This document shows, piece by piece, positions 16,099-25,062 of a stretch of 64,000 nt of DNA. How positions within the stretch are numbered: position 1 is the first letter of the stretch; the number at the start of each line of letters is the position of its first letter. The notes under the pieces were generated by a model. The model saw only the letters and a program-made list of their open reading frames with translations, was not told the DNA's origin and did not search any database. The position numbers and the translations under genes were made by a program. The stretch comes from JBOGVZ01 sp050692985 (lineage in GTDB: Bacteria; Actinomycetota; UBA4738; CALAEC01), in the NCBI GenBank assembly GCA_050692985.1, contig JBOGVZ010000043.1:15561-79560 (forward strand). The letters are read 5' to 3'.

Positions 16099-17109
16099 AT
16101 GCCTGGAGGGAACGGCTCCGCTCCCGACCGCCAGCGGGCGGCCCGCCCGGCGGCCATCTGGGGAGCCCTGGCCGCGGTGTACGTGGTGTGGGGATCCACC
16201 TACCTGGCCATCCGGGTGGCCGTGGAGACGCTTCCACCGCTGCTCATGGCCTCGGTCCGCTTCCTGATCGCCGGCGGGATCCTGTACGCCTGGGCCATCA
16301 GCCGGGGGGAACGGGGCGGCGACCGCCCCACCGCGTCTCAGTGGCGGGCGGCCGCGATCATCGGCACGCCCCTCCTGCTGGGGGGCAACGGCGCCGTGGT
16401 GCTGGCCGAGCAGACGGTCCCCTCGGGCATCGCCGCGCTGCTGGTGGCCACGGTCCCCCTGTGGATGGTGGTGCTGGCCCGTGTGGTGCTGGGCGAGCGG
16501 GTGACCTGGCGGGAGAGCCTGGGCATCGCGGTGGGCTTCGGGGGCATCGTCCTGCTGGTGAGCCCCACCACCGGAGGAGGGTTCGACCCGCTCGGGGTGG
16601 GGCTGCTGCTGTTCGCCTCGCTGTCGTGGGCCGCGGGCTCCCTGTACGCCCGCCGGGCCCCGATGCCGTCCCGCCCGCTGGTGGGCACGGCCATGCAGAT
16701 GCTCGCCGGCGGCGCGGCCCTGGGCATCGCCGGGATCGCCGCGGGCGAGGTGGCCGACGTCGACCTGGCGCGGGCCTCGATGGCCTCCCTCCTGGGGCTG
16801 GGCTACCTGATCGTGTTCGGGTCGCTCGTGGGCTTCACCGCATACGTGTGGCTGCTGCGGGTGACCCGCACCTCGCTGGTTTCGACGTACGCCTACGTCA
16901 ACCCGGTGGTGGCGGTGCTGCTGGGGTGGGCGGTGGTCTCGGAGCCCCTCACGATCCGGACGCTCGTGGCCGGCGGGGTGATCGTGATCGGCGTGGCCCT
17001 GATCGTCAGCGTCCGCGCCCGCCGCCCGGCCGAGCGGCCGGCCGGGGAACCCTCGGGCGAGCCACCGGGCTCCGGGGCCGAGCTCCGGGAGACCCGGGCC
17101 CGCTCCTAG
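16099..17109 (+). CDS. EamA/DMT-superfamily transporter
   Basis: 336-residue inner-membrane protein with ten predicted helices in two EamA halves. The N-terminal half has the family motif VYVVWGSTYLAIRVAVETLPP; the second half has FGSLVGFTAYVWLLR and TYAYVNPVVAVLLGW. Typical role is export of amino acids or other metabolites. The start at 16099 rather than 16078 is set by the -10 spacing. Divergence from the Lrp-type gene suggests amino-acid export under Lrp control (inference). The stop overlaps the convergent LLM gene by 4 nt. Confidence 0.9.
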   Translation: MPGGNGSAPDRQRAARPAAIWGALAAVYVVWGSTYLAIRVAVETLPPLLMASVRFLIAGGILYAWAISRGERGGDRPTASQWRAAAIIGTPLLLGGNGAVVLAEQTVPSGIAALLVATVPLWMVVLARVVLGERVTWRESLGIAVGFGGIVLLVSPTTGGGFDPLGVGLLLFASLSWAAGSLYARRAPMPSRPLVGTAMQMLAGGAALGIAGIAAGEVADVDLARASMASLLGLGYLIVFGSLVGFTAYVWLLRVTRTSLVSTYAYVNPVVAVLLGWAVVSEPLTIRTLVAGGVIVIGVALIVSVRARRPAERPAGEPSGEPPGSGAELRETRARS

Positions 17110-18035
17110 TCCAGGAGCGGGGCCACCTCCGCGGCGAACCACTCCATCGTCCGGACCATCTCCGGCGGGATCATCGCCAGGTCGAACACCATCAGCGAGA
17201 TCCCCTGCGCACCGAACCGGCCGATCTCATCGGCGATCTCGCTCGGGGAGCCCTGGACCGCCCGGCGGTCCGGGAGGAAGTTCGTGACCTCGAACGGGGG
17301 CAGCAGGCCGCGGCGGACCGACAGGGTGAGCTCGGCGGGGTCGCGGCCCACCTCGTCCCCCAGCCGTCCCAGCGTCTGGAGGATCCCCGGCAGGTCCCCC
17401 AGGAAGATCTCGAACCCCAGCCAGCCGTCGCCGAGCGTCAGGGCCCGGCGGAGTCCCGGCTCCTCGTTCCCGCCGACGTAGACCGGCGGTCCCCCCGCGG
17501 TGGCCGGGGCGGTGGCCAGGGCCAGGTCGCGGACCTGGACGAACCGGCCCTCGAAGGTGGCGGGCCCACCGTCCCACAGCGCCCGCATGGCCCGCAGGTA
17601 CTCGTCCGTGCGGGCGCCTCGCTCCCGCTTCGGCACCCCCAGGGCCTCGAACTCCTCGTCCATCCACCCCACGCCGACGCCCAGGATCACCCGCCCCTCC
17701 GACAGGCGGTCGAGCGAGGCCATCTCGTTGGCCAGCACCAGGGGGTTGCGGTAGGGGAGCACCAGCACGCTGGTGCCGACGACGATGCGCTCGGTCACCC
17801 CGGCCACGAACCCCATGACCGCCACCGGGTCCAGCCACATCATCCCCGGCGAGAAGGCCAGCTCCGTGGTGGATCGCGGGTAGGGGTACCGGCTGGTGCG
17901 GTTCGCCGGCAGTCCCACGTGGTCGGTGGTCCACACCGAGTGGAACCCCAGCCGCTCGGCGGCCCGGGTGACCTCCAGCACGAACTCGCGGTCCGGGGCC
18001 GGCCCCACCGAGGGCAGCGAGAACCCGATGTCCAC
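17106..18035 (-). CDS. LLM-class oxidoreductase, probably F420-dependent
   Basis: 309-residue luciferase-like TIM-barrel enzyme with FHSVWTTDHVGLPA, VGTSVLVLPYRNPLVLANE, GVGVGWMDEEFEALG and GGPPVYVGGNEEPGLRRA motifs. The TDHV... and RNP(L/V)VLA segments are those of the F420-dependent actinobacterial subfamily. Natural substrate unknown. The GTG at 18035 follows TAGGCT by 7 nt. Confidence 0.88.
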   Translation of the reverse strand: MDIGFSLPSVGPAPDREFVLEVTRAAERLGFHSVWTTDHVGLPANRTSRYPYPRSTTELAFSPGMMWLDPVAVMGFVAGVTERIVVGTSVLVLPYRNPLVLANEMASLDRLSEGRVILGVGVGWMDEEFEALGVPKRERGARTDEYLRAMRALWDGGPATFEGRFVQVRDLALATAPATAGGPPVYVGGNEEPGLRRALTLGDGWLGFEIFLGDLPGILQTLGRLGDEVGRDPAELTLSVRRGLLPPFEVTNFLPDRRAVQGSPSEIADEIGRFGAQGISLMVFDLAMIPPEMVRTMEWFAAEVAPLLD

Positions 18036-18042
18036 GGCCGCA

Positions 18043-18075
18043 AGCCTACCGGTGCTCCCCGGGGGGCGGTACGCT
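18043..18075. promoter_or_regulatory. Divergent leaderless promoters of LLM and amidase genes
   Basis: Minus strand: TAGGCT (18048-18043) ends 7 nt before GTG 18035. Plus strand: TACGCT (18070-18075) ends 7 nt before GTG 18083. The two -10 elements are only 21 bp apart, so RNA polymerase bound at one should hinder the other. Confidence 0.55.
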
Positions 18076-18082
18076 CGCGGCC

Positions 18083-19423
18083 GTGGAGACCGCGGCGGAG
18101 ATGGCCCGGGCGGTCCGGGACGGCCGGGCGTCCCCGGTCGAGCTGGCCGAGGAGGCGATCCGCCGGGCCGAGCGGTGGCAGCCGGTCACGGACGCGTTCA
18201 GCCACCTGCATCCGGAGGATGCCCTGGAGGAGGCCGGCCGTCGGGCAGACGAGGTGGCCGTGGGTGGCGAGCTGGGGCCCCTCCACGGCGTCCCCGTGGC
18301 GGTGAAGGACCTGTTCGACGTGGCCGGGTGGGAGACCACCGGATGCTGCCGCGCCTATGTCGGCACGGTGGCCCTGGCCGATGCGGATGCGGTCCGCCGC
18401 CTCCGCGCGGCCGGTGCGGTGATCGTGGGTAAGACCAACCAGCACGAGCTGGCCGCCGGCGGCACCAACCTGGTGTCGGCCTGCGGGCCGACCCGCAACC
18501 CGTGGGACCCTGGACGGATGACCGGCGGCTCCAGCGGGGGCTCCGGCGCCGCGGTGGCCGCCCGGGTGGTGCCCCTTGCGTTGGGGACCGACACCGGCGG
18601 CTCGGTGCGCATCCCCGCGTCGTTCTGCGGCACCGTGGGGCTCAAGCCCACCCACGGCCGCGTGAGCCTGCGAGGGGTGATGCCGCTGGCCCCGTCCATG
18701 GACACGGTCGGTCCCCTGTGCGCCACCGCCGGCGACGCCGCCCTGGCCCTGGAGGTGCTGACCGGGGAGCCCGTGGCGATGCCGCCGCCACAGAGCCTCT
18801 CGGTTGGGCTGGTCGGACGATTCGTGGCCCCGGTGCGGGCGGACGTGGGCCGGGCCGCCGCGGATGGCGCCCGGGTCCTAGGGGAGGCGGGCGTCCCCGT
18901 GAGGGAGATCGAGGAGGGCCCGGCATACGATCCCGAGGACTGGGAGCGGCTGGCCTGGCCCGAGCTCTTCGAGGCGCACGGCCACCTCCTGGAGCGCCCC
19001 CAGGACCTGGGCGGTCCCACCCGGCGCTTCCTGGAGTACGGGCGCGACCTGGATCCGGCGGAGCGAGCGGCGGCCGGAACGCGCGCCGCCGCCCTCCGGA
19101 GGGCGTTCCTGGACCTCCTCGCCGAGGTCGATGCGCTGCTGGTCCCGGCCACGCTCTTCCCGGCCCCGGGGATCGAGCGGGCGGAGATGGAGGTCGACGG
19201 CCGGCCGGTGGACGTGCTGCGGGGCGCGGTCTCCCTGCTCACCCGGCTGGCCAACATGGCCGGCATCCCGGCCGTGGCGTTCCCGGCAGGGTTCTCGGAA
19301 GAAGGGCTGCCGCTGGGGCTCCAGCTCCTGGGCCGCCCCGGCGAGGAGGGGGCGTTGCTCTCGCTGGTGACCGCGTTCCAGGCGGCCACCGACCACCACC
19401 TGGGAGCGCCGGCCGGACCCTAG
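18083..19423 (+). CDS. Amidase-signature family hydrolase
   Basis: 446-residue amidase of the Ser-cisSer-Lys type. The catalytic Lys is in PVAVKDLFDV, the Gly/Ser-rich signature is MTGGSSGGSGAAVAARVV, followed by the nucleophile segment LGTDTGGSVRIPASFCG, and KPTHGRVS. It resembles GatA-like and actinobacterial amidases; no gatB or gatC is adjacent, so a metabolic amidase releasing ammonia from an amide is more likely than Glu-tRNA amidotransferase. Confidence 0.88.
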   Translation: METAAEMARAVRDGRASPVELAEEAIRRAERWQPVTDAFSHLHPEDALEEAGRRADEVAVGGELGPLHGVPVAVKDLFDVAGWETTGCCRAYVGTVALADADAVRRLRAAGAVIVGKTNQHELAAGGTNLVSACGPTRNPWDPGRMTGGSSGGSGAAVAARVVPLALGTDTGGSVRIPASFCGTVGLKPTHGRVSLRGVMPLAPSMDTVGPLCATAGDAALALEVLTGEPVAMPPPQSLSVGLVGRFVAPVRADVGRAAADGARVLGEAGVPVREIEEGPAYDPEDWERLAWPELFEAHGHLLERPQDLGGPTRRFLEYGRDLDPAERAAAGTRAAALRRAFLDLLAEVDALLVPATLFPAPGIERAEMEVDGRPVDVLRGAVSLLTRLANMAGIPAVAFPAGFSEEGLPLGLQLLGRPGEEGALLSLVTAFQAATDHHLGAPAGP

Positions 19424-19773
19424 CTCCGGGTCGAGGGTGGGGGACCGCCGCCGGTCGCCGGGCCGCCGCGGCCTCCCGGCCCACCGCGGCCCCCGGGACC
19501 ACCACGGCCTCCGGGTCCCCCCCGGCCGCCCGGCGGGCCCCGGCGGTCGCGCCGAGGGGGCGGCTCCGGCTTCGTGCGCAGCGGGGGCAGCTTTCGGGTC
19601 GCGCCCTCGCGCTCGAAGCGGATCTTCACGGCGTCGGCTCCGGCAGACTCCCGGGCCATCTCGTGCCAGCCCTCGCGCAGGAGGTGCTTGCGGCGGCCCT
19701 CGGCGGTCTTGCGGAGCTTGTCGCGCCCCGGCGCCTTCAGGAAGAACATCTCGTGGAGGATCTCTCGCGACAT
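19420..19773 (-). CDS. Small basic protein with GGRGGP repeat tail
   Basis: 117 residues. The first 65 are basic and helical (MSREILHEMFFLKAPGRD onward, many Lys/Arg); the C-terminal third is five near-perfect copies of GGRGGP, an RGG-box-like low-complexity tail. RGG tails often bind RNA or promote condensates, so an RNA-binding role is a reasonable guess but the N-terminal part is not recognised. GGAGA lies 8 nt before the ATG and a TACAGT -10 is present around 19810-19815. Its stop overlaps the amidase stop region by 4 nt. Confidence 0.6.
   Translation of the reverse strand: MSREILHEMFFLKAPGRDKLRKTAEGRRKHLLREGWHEMARESAGADAVKIRFEREGATRKLPPLRTKPEPPPRRDRRGPPGGRGGPGGRGGPGGRGGPGGRGGPATGGGPPPSTRS
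19463..19534 (-). repeat. 18-bp tandem repeat coding GGRGGP units
   Basis: Four 18-bp units, degenerate only at third codon positions (for example CCACCGCGGCCCCCGGGA and CCACCACGGCCTCCGGGT), coding Gly-Gly-Arg-Gly-Gly-Pro on the minus strand. Synonymous differences mean the protein repeat is kept by selection or is not of very recent origin. Confidence 0.65.
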
Positions 19774-19857
19774 CGCATTCTCCGGGGCCGGACGGCCCCA
19801 CGGCCGGTCACTGTAGCACGCGATACGGAACCTCGACGGCGTGGCAGGATGCCCTCC

Positions 19858-20787
19858 ATGCGTCCGCCTCGCGGTGGTGCCCGGGAGCCGATCGGTGGCC
19901 TGTTCGTGGCCCTGGCCGCGGTGCAGTTCGGCGGGGTGGTGGTCCTCGGCAAGATCGTCGGTGAGCGCGGCCTGCCGGTGCCGTCGATGCTGGCCGTGCG
20001 CTTCGCGGTGGCCGCCGCCATCCTGGCCGTGGTGCTGGCCGCGGCCCGCCAGCCCCTTCGGCCGGCCGGCGGCGAGGGATGGCGTCTGGCGCTTCTGGGA
20101 GCGGTTGGCTACGCGGTGGAATCGGCGCTGTTCTTCCTGGCCCTGGCCCGGGGCACGGCCGCCGCCGTCACGCTGCTGTTCTTCACCTACCCGGTGTGGG
20201 TGGCGCTGCTGTCGGCGGTGGTGGGGATGGGGTTGCCCGGCTGGCTGGTCGGGGGTTCGCTGGTGGCCGCCGTGGCCGGCGCCTCGCTGGTGGTGGGGAC
20301 CACCGGCGGCCTGGCCGTCACCGGCCTGGGCATCCTGTTCGCGCTGGCCGCGGCGGTGACGTTCTCCTTCTATCTGATCGGGGCGGATGCGTGGATCCGG
20401 AGGACGTCCTCCCTCGCCTCGGCGATGTGGATCGGCGCTACCGCGGCCGCCGCCCTGGCGGCCTTCTCGGTGGCCAGCGGCCGGGGCCGGCTCCCGGGGG
20501 GCGCGGCGGAGTGGCTGCCGGTGGCCGGGATGGGGCTGCTGACCTCCGGGGCGTTCTTCTGCCTGTTCCTGGGGTTGCGACGCCTGGGGGCGGTGCGGAC
20601 CTCGATCGTGGCGGCCCTGGAGCCGGTGTCCACCGCGCTGCTGGCCCTGGCGGTCCTGGGCGAGACCCTGCCCCCGGGGGTCATCGGAGGGGGCCTGCTG
20701 ATCCTGGCCGGGGCCATCGCGGCCAGCCTGGCCCGGGAGGCCCGCGAGCCCGAGCCGCCCGAGGCCGCCACCCCCGGCGGCCCCTAG
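19858..20787 (+). CDS. EamA/DMT-superfamily transporter
   Basis: 309-residue inner-membrane protein with ten predicted helices and two EamA domains: AVQFGGVVVLGKIVGERGLP near the start, TLLFFTYPVWVALLSAVVG and VAALEPVSTALLALAVLGE at the ends of each half. Substrate unknown (metabolite efflux). The ATG at 19858 follows a CAGGAT hexamer by 7 nt; an in-frame ATG at 19849 overlaps that hexamer and is less likely. Confidence 0.88.
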   Translation: MRPPRGGAREPIGGLFVALAAVQFGGVVVLGKIVGERGLPVPSMLAVRFAVAAAILAVVLAAARQPLRPAGGEGWRLALLGAVGYAVESALFFLALARGTAAAVTLLFFTYPVWVALLSAVVGMGLPGWLVGGSLVAAVAGASLVVGTTGGLAVTGLGILFALAAAVTFSFYLIGADAWIRRTSSLASAMWIGATAAAALAAFSVASGRGRLPGGAAEWLPVAGMGLLTSGAFFCLFLGLRRLGAVRTSIVAALEPVSTALLALAVLGETLPPGVIGGGLLILAGAIAASLAREAREPEPPEAATPGGP

Positions 20788-20887
20788 CTCGAGGCCACCA
20801 CGGAGCTATCGGAGGGAGCGGTGACTGGCCCCCGCCGGGCCCGTCGTGGAACACTTCGGGGAAACGACGTGGAGGGAGGCTGGACCG

Positions 20888-21277
20888 ATGGACCCGGGTC
20901 GACTGAAGACCATCCCGCTGTTCGCGGAGCTGTCCGAGGACGAGCGCCAGCAGATCGCCAGGTGGGCCGACGAGGTGGACATCCGGGAGGGGGAGCACCT
21001 GGTGCACCAGGGCGCGTTCGCCCACGAGTTCTTCGTCATCCTGGAGGGCACCGCCGAGGTCACCAAGGACGGCAAGCACCTCACCGAGCTGGGGCCGGGC
21101 GACTTCTTCGGAGAGATCGCCCTGCTGGAGGAGGAGCGCAGGACGGCGTCCGTGACGGCCAAGACGCCGATGAAGGTCGTGGTGATGTTCGGGCGGGACT
21201 TCCGGCAGATGGACCAGCAGATGCCCCACGTGGCCCAGAAGATCCAGCAGACCCTGGAGGAACGCATCCAGCGGTGA
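20888..21277 (+). CDS. Cyclic-nucleotide-binding-domain protein
   Basis: 129-residue stand-alone cNMP-binding domain, covering the jelly-roll from LKTIPLFAELSEDERQQIA to the phosphate-binding cassette GDFFGEIALLEEERRTASV, which keeps the GE and R residues needed to hold a cyclic nucleotide. There is no helix-turn-helix, so it is not a CRP-type regulator but a sensor module. GAGGGAGG stands upstream of the ATG. Confidence 0.85.
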   Translation: MDPGRLKTIPLFAELSEDERQQIARWADEVDIREGEHLVHQGAFAHEFFVILEGTAEVTKDGKHLTELGPGDFFGEIALLEEERRTASVTAKTPMKVVVMFGRDFRQMDQQMPHVAQKIQQTLEERIQR

Positions 21278-21292
21278 GCGGGCCGCGGCCCG

Positions 21293-22972
21293 CTACATCA
21301 CGTCCAGCGCGCTGAGGTTGCGCATGAGCTCGCTCATGGCCTCGGGGTCGCACAGCACGTTGACCACGGCGGGGACGCCCGCCTCCACCGCCCGCTCCAG
21401 CGCCGGGGTCACCTCGTCCGAGCGCTCCACGGTCTCGCCGTGGCCGCCCATGGCCCGGGCCACCAGGTCGTAGCGCATCTCGGACAGGATGCTGCCCACG
21501 TCGGCCTCCCGGCCGTACATGGCCCGCTGCTCGTGGCGCACGTCCCCCCACCCACCGTTGTTCACGACCACCACGACCACGGGCAACCGGTGGCGGGCGC
21601 AGGTGTCGAGCTCCATGGCGGTCAGGCCGAAGGCGCCGTCGCCGGTGAACAGGAACGCGGGCTCGTCGGGACGGGCGGCCTTGGCCGCCAGGGCGAACGG
21701 CAGCCCCACGCCGAGCGTGCCCAGGGCCGAGCCCGTGGAGGCGTGCCGCCCGGGCCCCGACGGCGTGGCGAAGGCCAGCCCCCACACCAGGCTGTCGCCG
21801 CCGTCGCACGAGAACGTGTGGGGACCGAGGGAGGCGGCGAACTCGGCCACTCGGCGGGCCAGCCATCCGGGGTGGACCCGCTCGGAGGTGGCGTCGGCCT
21901 GCTCCTCCCACGACCGCCGGCTGGTGGCGGCGCCGTCGCGGGCCCTGTCCGTCCACTCGGCGAAGCGGTCGAGGGGCGCGTTCCACGCCTCGGTGGCCGC
22001 TTCGAGGAACGCGCGCACGTCCGAGGCCACCGCCAGCTCGGGGCGGCGGTTGCCTCCGATCCCCTCCGGCCGGATGTCGACCTGGATCACCGAGCGCCCG
22101 GCGGGGAACAGCGGCAGGCCCCCGTAGACCAGGTTGGCGTTGAACGCCGAGCCCAGCACCAGGGCCACGTCGGCGCTGGCTAGGGCGATGCCGCCGTGGA
22201 TCAACCCGCCCAGGCACTGCGGGTGGTCGTCGGGCAGCAGCCCCCGAGCTGAGCTGGTGGTGGTCACGGGGATCCCCGTGCGCTCGGCGAACGCGGCCAG
22301 GGCGTCCCCGGCACCCGACCAGAAGGCTCCCCCGCCGGCCAGGACCAGCGGCCGCTCGGCGCCCTCCAGGGCCCGCACCGCTCGCTCCAGGTCGTGGCCC
22401 CGGGGGGCCGGGCGCGGTGGATCCTCCGGGTAGCCGAACCCGGTGGGCCGGTCGGGGACCTGGGCCGTGGCGCCCATGACGTCCTGGGGGATCTCCAGGA
22501 AGGCCGGGCCGGGGGCCCCCGAGCCGGCCACGTGGAGGGCCTCCAGCACGAAGTCGCCGATGCGCTCCGGGTGGAGGCAGGTGCCCTGCCACTTGGTGAC
22601 GGTGCGGGTGAGCCCGAGCTGGTCCAGGTCCTGCACCGCGCCGCGGTGGTGCTGGCGGACCCCGGTCTTCCCGGCGATCAGCACCACGGGGGCCCCGAAG
22701 GCCTTCGCTTCGGCCAGCCCGGGGACCGCGTTCGTCACGCCGGGCCCCGCGGTCACCGCGGCCACCGCGGGCCGGCCCGTGGCCAGGGCGTACCCCACGG
22801 CAGCCAGGGCCGCTCCCTCCTCGTGGCGGGTGTCGATGATGCGGATGCCCTCGCGCCGGGCCCCCTCGAACAGCGGCAGGATGTGCCCCCCGGGGAGCGC
22901 GAAGATCGTGTCGATGCCCGCGCCCTTCAGCGTGCGGGCGGCCACGATGCCGCCGTGGTCGGTCGCCTCCAC
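21293..22972 (-). CDS. Thiamine-pyrophosphate-dependent enzyme of the acetolactate-synthase-like family
   Basis: 559 residues with the three-domain layout of TPP decarboxylases/synthases. The N-terminal Pyr domain has FALPGGHILPLF and the catalytic Glu in DTRHEEGAALAA; the middle domain is the FAD-domain remnant (PLVLAGGGAFWSGAG); the C-terminal PP domain carries GDGAFGLTAMELDTCARH through VVVNNGG, the Mg-TPP motif. It resembles IlvB-like proteins but no IlvN small subunit is adjacent, so oxalyl-CoA, benzoylformate or similar decarboxylation is also possible. Confidence 0.85.
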   Translation of the reverse strand: MEATDHGGIVAARTLKGAGIDTIFALPGGHILPLFEGARREGIRIIDTRHEEGAALAAVGYALATGRPAVAAVTAGPGVTNAVPGLAEAKAFGAPVVLIAGKTGVRQHHRGAVQDLDQLGLTRTVTKWQGTCLHPERIGDFVLEALHVAGSGAPGPAFLEIPQDVMGATAQVPDRPTGFGYPEDPPRPAPRGHDLERAVRALEGAERPLVLAGGGAFWSGAGDALAAFAERTGIPVTTTSSARGLLPDDHPQCLGGLIHGGIALASADVALVLGSAFNANLVYGGLPLFPAGRSVIQVDIRPEGIGGNRRPELAVASDVRAFLEAATEAWNAPLDRFAEWTDRARDGAATSRRSWEEQADATSERVHPGWLARRVAEFAASLGPHTFSCDGGDSLVWGLAFATPSGPGRHASTGSALGTLGVGLPFALAAKAARPDEPAFLFTGDGAFGLTAMELDTCARHRLPVVVVVVNNGGWGDVRHEQRAMYGREADVGSILSEMRYDLVARAMGGHGETVERSDEVTPALERAVEAGVPAVVNVLCDPEAMSELMRNLSALDVM

Positions 22973-22980
22973 GGGCCGAG

Positions 22981-23039
22981 AGTCTACGTCAGCGCTCGAT
23001 CGGCCCGCGCATCCGCCGGCGGGTGATCTCTCCTAGGAT
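22981..23039. promoter_or_regulatory. Divergent leaderless promoters of TPP enzyme and zinc dehydrogenase
   Basis: Minus strand TAGACT (22986-22981) ends 8 nt before GTG 22972. Plus strand TAGGAT (23034-23039) ends 7 nt before GTG 23047. Confidence 0.55.
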
Positions 23040-23046
23040 GGCGGCC

Positions 23047-24039
23047 GTGCGTGCGGCGGTGTTCGAGGCCTACCGGACGGTGACGGTCCGGCAGGTCCCC
23101 GATCCCCGGCCCGAGCCCGGCGAGGCGCTCCTGACCGTGCGGTACTGCGGGATCTGCGGCTCCGACCTGTCGCTGTTCAACACCGGGATCATGTCCGGCC
23201 CGGACCGGGTGCTGGGCCACGAGATCGTGGCCACGGTGGGAACGGCGGCCGGTGACCGCAAGCCCGGCGACCGGGTGGTCCCGCTGCCGCTGCGCGGTTG
23301 CGGGGCGTGCGAGTGGTGCCGCCGCGGCCACCCCCGGTACTGCCTCCAGCCGCTGGACCGCTCCGGGGGGTTCGCCGAGTACCTGACGTTCCCCGCCGAC
23401 AACCTCGTGCCGGTTCCCGAGGGGCTCGACGACCGGACGGCCGCGCTGGCGGAGCCCCTGGCGGTGGCCACGCGGGCGGTGCGCCTGGCCGAGGTCGGGC
23501 CGGACGACGTCGTGTACGTGTCGGGACTCGGTTCGATCGGGCTGCTGACCGTGGCCGCCGCCGCGGCCACCGGTGCCCGGGTGGTGGGGGGCGACCCCCG
23601 GGAGGACCGGCGGGCCCTCGGCGTGCGGCTCGGGTGTGAGGACGCCTTCGACCCCACGACGGAGGATCCCTTCTGGAAGATGTTCGCCCACGACCCGCTG
23701 GGGCCCCGGGTGGCCATGGAGTGCTCCGGCGTCCCCGCGGCCGTCCAGCTGGCGCTGAACACGGCCCGCCACGGCGGCGTGGTGGCGCTGCTGGGTATCC
23801 CGTTCGAGCCCGCACCGATCATCCCCGCGGTCATGGCGGTCAAGGAGCTGCGGGCGTTCTCGATCTCCGGGCCCGACAGGGAGGACATCGCCTCGGCCCT
23901 GGACCTGCTGACCCGCCGCCCGGAGATCGGCCGGGTGGCCACCTCGGTGGTGCCGCTCGAGGGGATCGGGGAGGCCATGGGGCGCCTGGCCGACGGCCAG
24001 GGCCACGACGTCAAGGTCCTGGTGGCCCCGGCCGGCTAG
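23047..24039 (+). CDS. Zinc-dependent medium-chain dehydrogenase
   Basis: 330-residue MDR-family dehydrogenase. Catalytic zinc ligands are in CGICGSD and GHEIVA; the structural zinc site CGACEWCRRGHPRYC has all four cysteines. The nucleotide-binding motif is VSGLGSIGLLTV. The closest named groups are threonine/sorbitol dehydrogenase-like; substrate not assignable. GTG 23047 chosen from the -10 spacing. The end overlaps the convergent agmatinase-like gene by 29 nt. Confidence 0.88.
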   Translation: MRAAVFEAYRTVTVRQVPDPRPEPGEALLTVRYCGICGSDLSLFNTGIMSGPDRVLGHEIVATVGTAAGDRKPGDRVVPLPLRGCGACEWCRRGHPRYCLQPLDRSGGFAEYLTFPADNLVPVPEGLDDRTAALAEPLAVATRAVRLAEVGPDDVVYVSGLGSIGLLTVAAAAATGARVVGGDPREDRRALGVRLGCEDAFDPTTEDPFWKMFAHDPLGPRVAMECSGVPAAVQLALNTARHGGVVALLGIPFEPAPIIPAVMAVKELRAFSISGPDREDIASALDLLTRRPEIGRVATSVVPLEGIGEAMGRLADGQGHDVKVLVAPAG

Positions 24040-25033
24040 CGAGGTTGGGGCGCTCCGGACGAGGGTCACGGCCCAGCCGGCGGAGGGCCAGCCCGGACAG
24101 CGCCTCCAGGACGACGCGGTTCGCCAGCAGGGCGGTGACCTCGGCGTGGTCGTACGGCGGTGACACCTCGACCACCTCCATCCCGGCGAAGCCGACCTCC
24201 GCCCCGATACGCCGGACCGCCCGGAGGAGCTCGTTCGGGGTCAGGCCCCCCGGCTCGGGGACCCCCGTTCCGGGTGCCGAGCCCGGGTCCACCACGTCGA
24301 TGTCCACCGACAGCCACACGTGGTCGGGCTCGGCCGACAGCCGGATGACGTCGTCCATGACCGCGTCGAAGCCCCGCTCCTCGATCTCGCCCTGGGTGAA
24401 CCACACCAGCCCCCGCTCACGGGCCCAGGCGAACTCCTCCGGGCCCGGCCAGTACCCGCGCAGGCCCACCTGCACGATGTGCTCGCCGCGGACCGACCCC
24501 TCGTCCACCAGCAGGCGGACCGGCGTGCCGTGGGAGCGGCGCACCCCGTACAGGGTCTCCGCGTCGTCCGCGTGGGCGTCGAAGTGGATCACCCCCAGGG
24601 ACCCCGGCCGCAGGTGCTCGGCGGCCGCGCCCGCGTCGGGGTGGAGGATCGAGTGGTCGCCGCCCAGGACCACGGGCACGGCTCCCGCGCCCATGACGTC
24701 GAGCACGGCCCGGCGGATGGCCTCGTGGCTGCGGGCCGGGTCCGCGGGGACGATCTCCGCGTCGCCGTAGTCCACCACCCGCAGGACCTCGAACGGATCG
24801 ATGCCGAGCTCCATGTGCGGTCTGGGCGGCGGCGCGCCGCTGACGTCCGCCTGGCGGATGGCTCGGGGGCCGAACCGGGCGCCGGGGCGGTGCGTGGTGG
24901 TCTCGTCGATCGGGGCGCCGACCACGGCCACGTCGGCGCCCGCCAGGCCGGCGGGGTCGAGCACCAGCGGTGTCCGGGCGAAGGTCAGGCCCACCCCCGC
25001 GTAGGACGGCTCCGATCCCCGGTTCACCTCCAT
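24011..25033 (-). CDS. Agmatinase/arginase-family ureohydrolase
   Basis: 340-residue ureohydrolase. The binuclear manganese motifs are complete: GGDHS, HFDAHADD and SVDIDVVDP. Such enzymes release urea from agmatine, arginine or guanidino acids, or act as formimidoylglutamases. The N-terminal loop GAPIDETTTHRPGARFGP is typical of agmatinase (SpeB). A TACACT -10 lies 11 nt before the ATG at 25033, overlapping the -10 of the divergent hydrolase gene. Confidence 0.9.
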   Translation of the reverse strand: MEVNRGSEPSYAGVGLTFARTPLVLDPAGLAGADVAVVGAPIDETTTHRPGARFGPRAIRQADVSGAPPPRPHMELGIDPFEVLRVVDYGDAEIVPADPARSHEAIRRAVLDVMGAGAVPVVLGGDHSILHPDAGAAAEHLRPGSLGVIHFDAHADDAETLYGVRRSHGTPVRLLVDEGSVRGEHIVQVGLRGYWPGPEEFAWARERGLVWFTQGEIEERGFDAVMDDVIRLSAEPDHVWLSVDIDVVDPGSAPGTGVPEPGGLTPNELLRAVRRIGAEVGFAGMEVVEVSPPYDHAEVTALLANRVVLEALSGLALRRLGRDPRPERPNLASRPGPPGP

Positions 25034-25044
25034 GACAGGGGCCA

Positions 25045-25054
25045 AGTGTATGCT
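25045..25054. promoter_or_regulatory. Overlapping divergent -10 elements (TACACT / TATGCT)
   Basis: The minus-strand TACACT (25050-25045) and plus-strand TATGCT (25049-25054) share two base pairs. Plus-strand gap to GTG 25063 is 8 nt; minus-strand gap to ATG 25033 is 11 nt. The two genes cannot be transcribed at the same moment. Confidence 0.5.
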
Positions 25055-25062
25055 CTGTCCCC

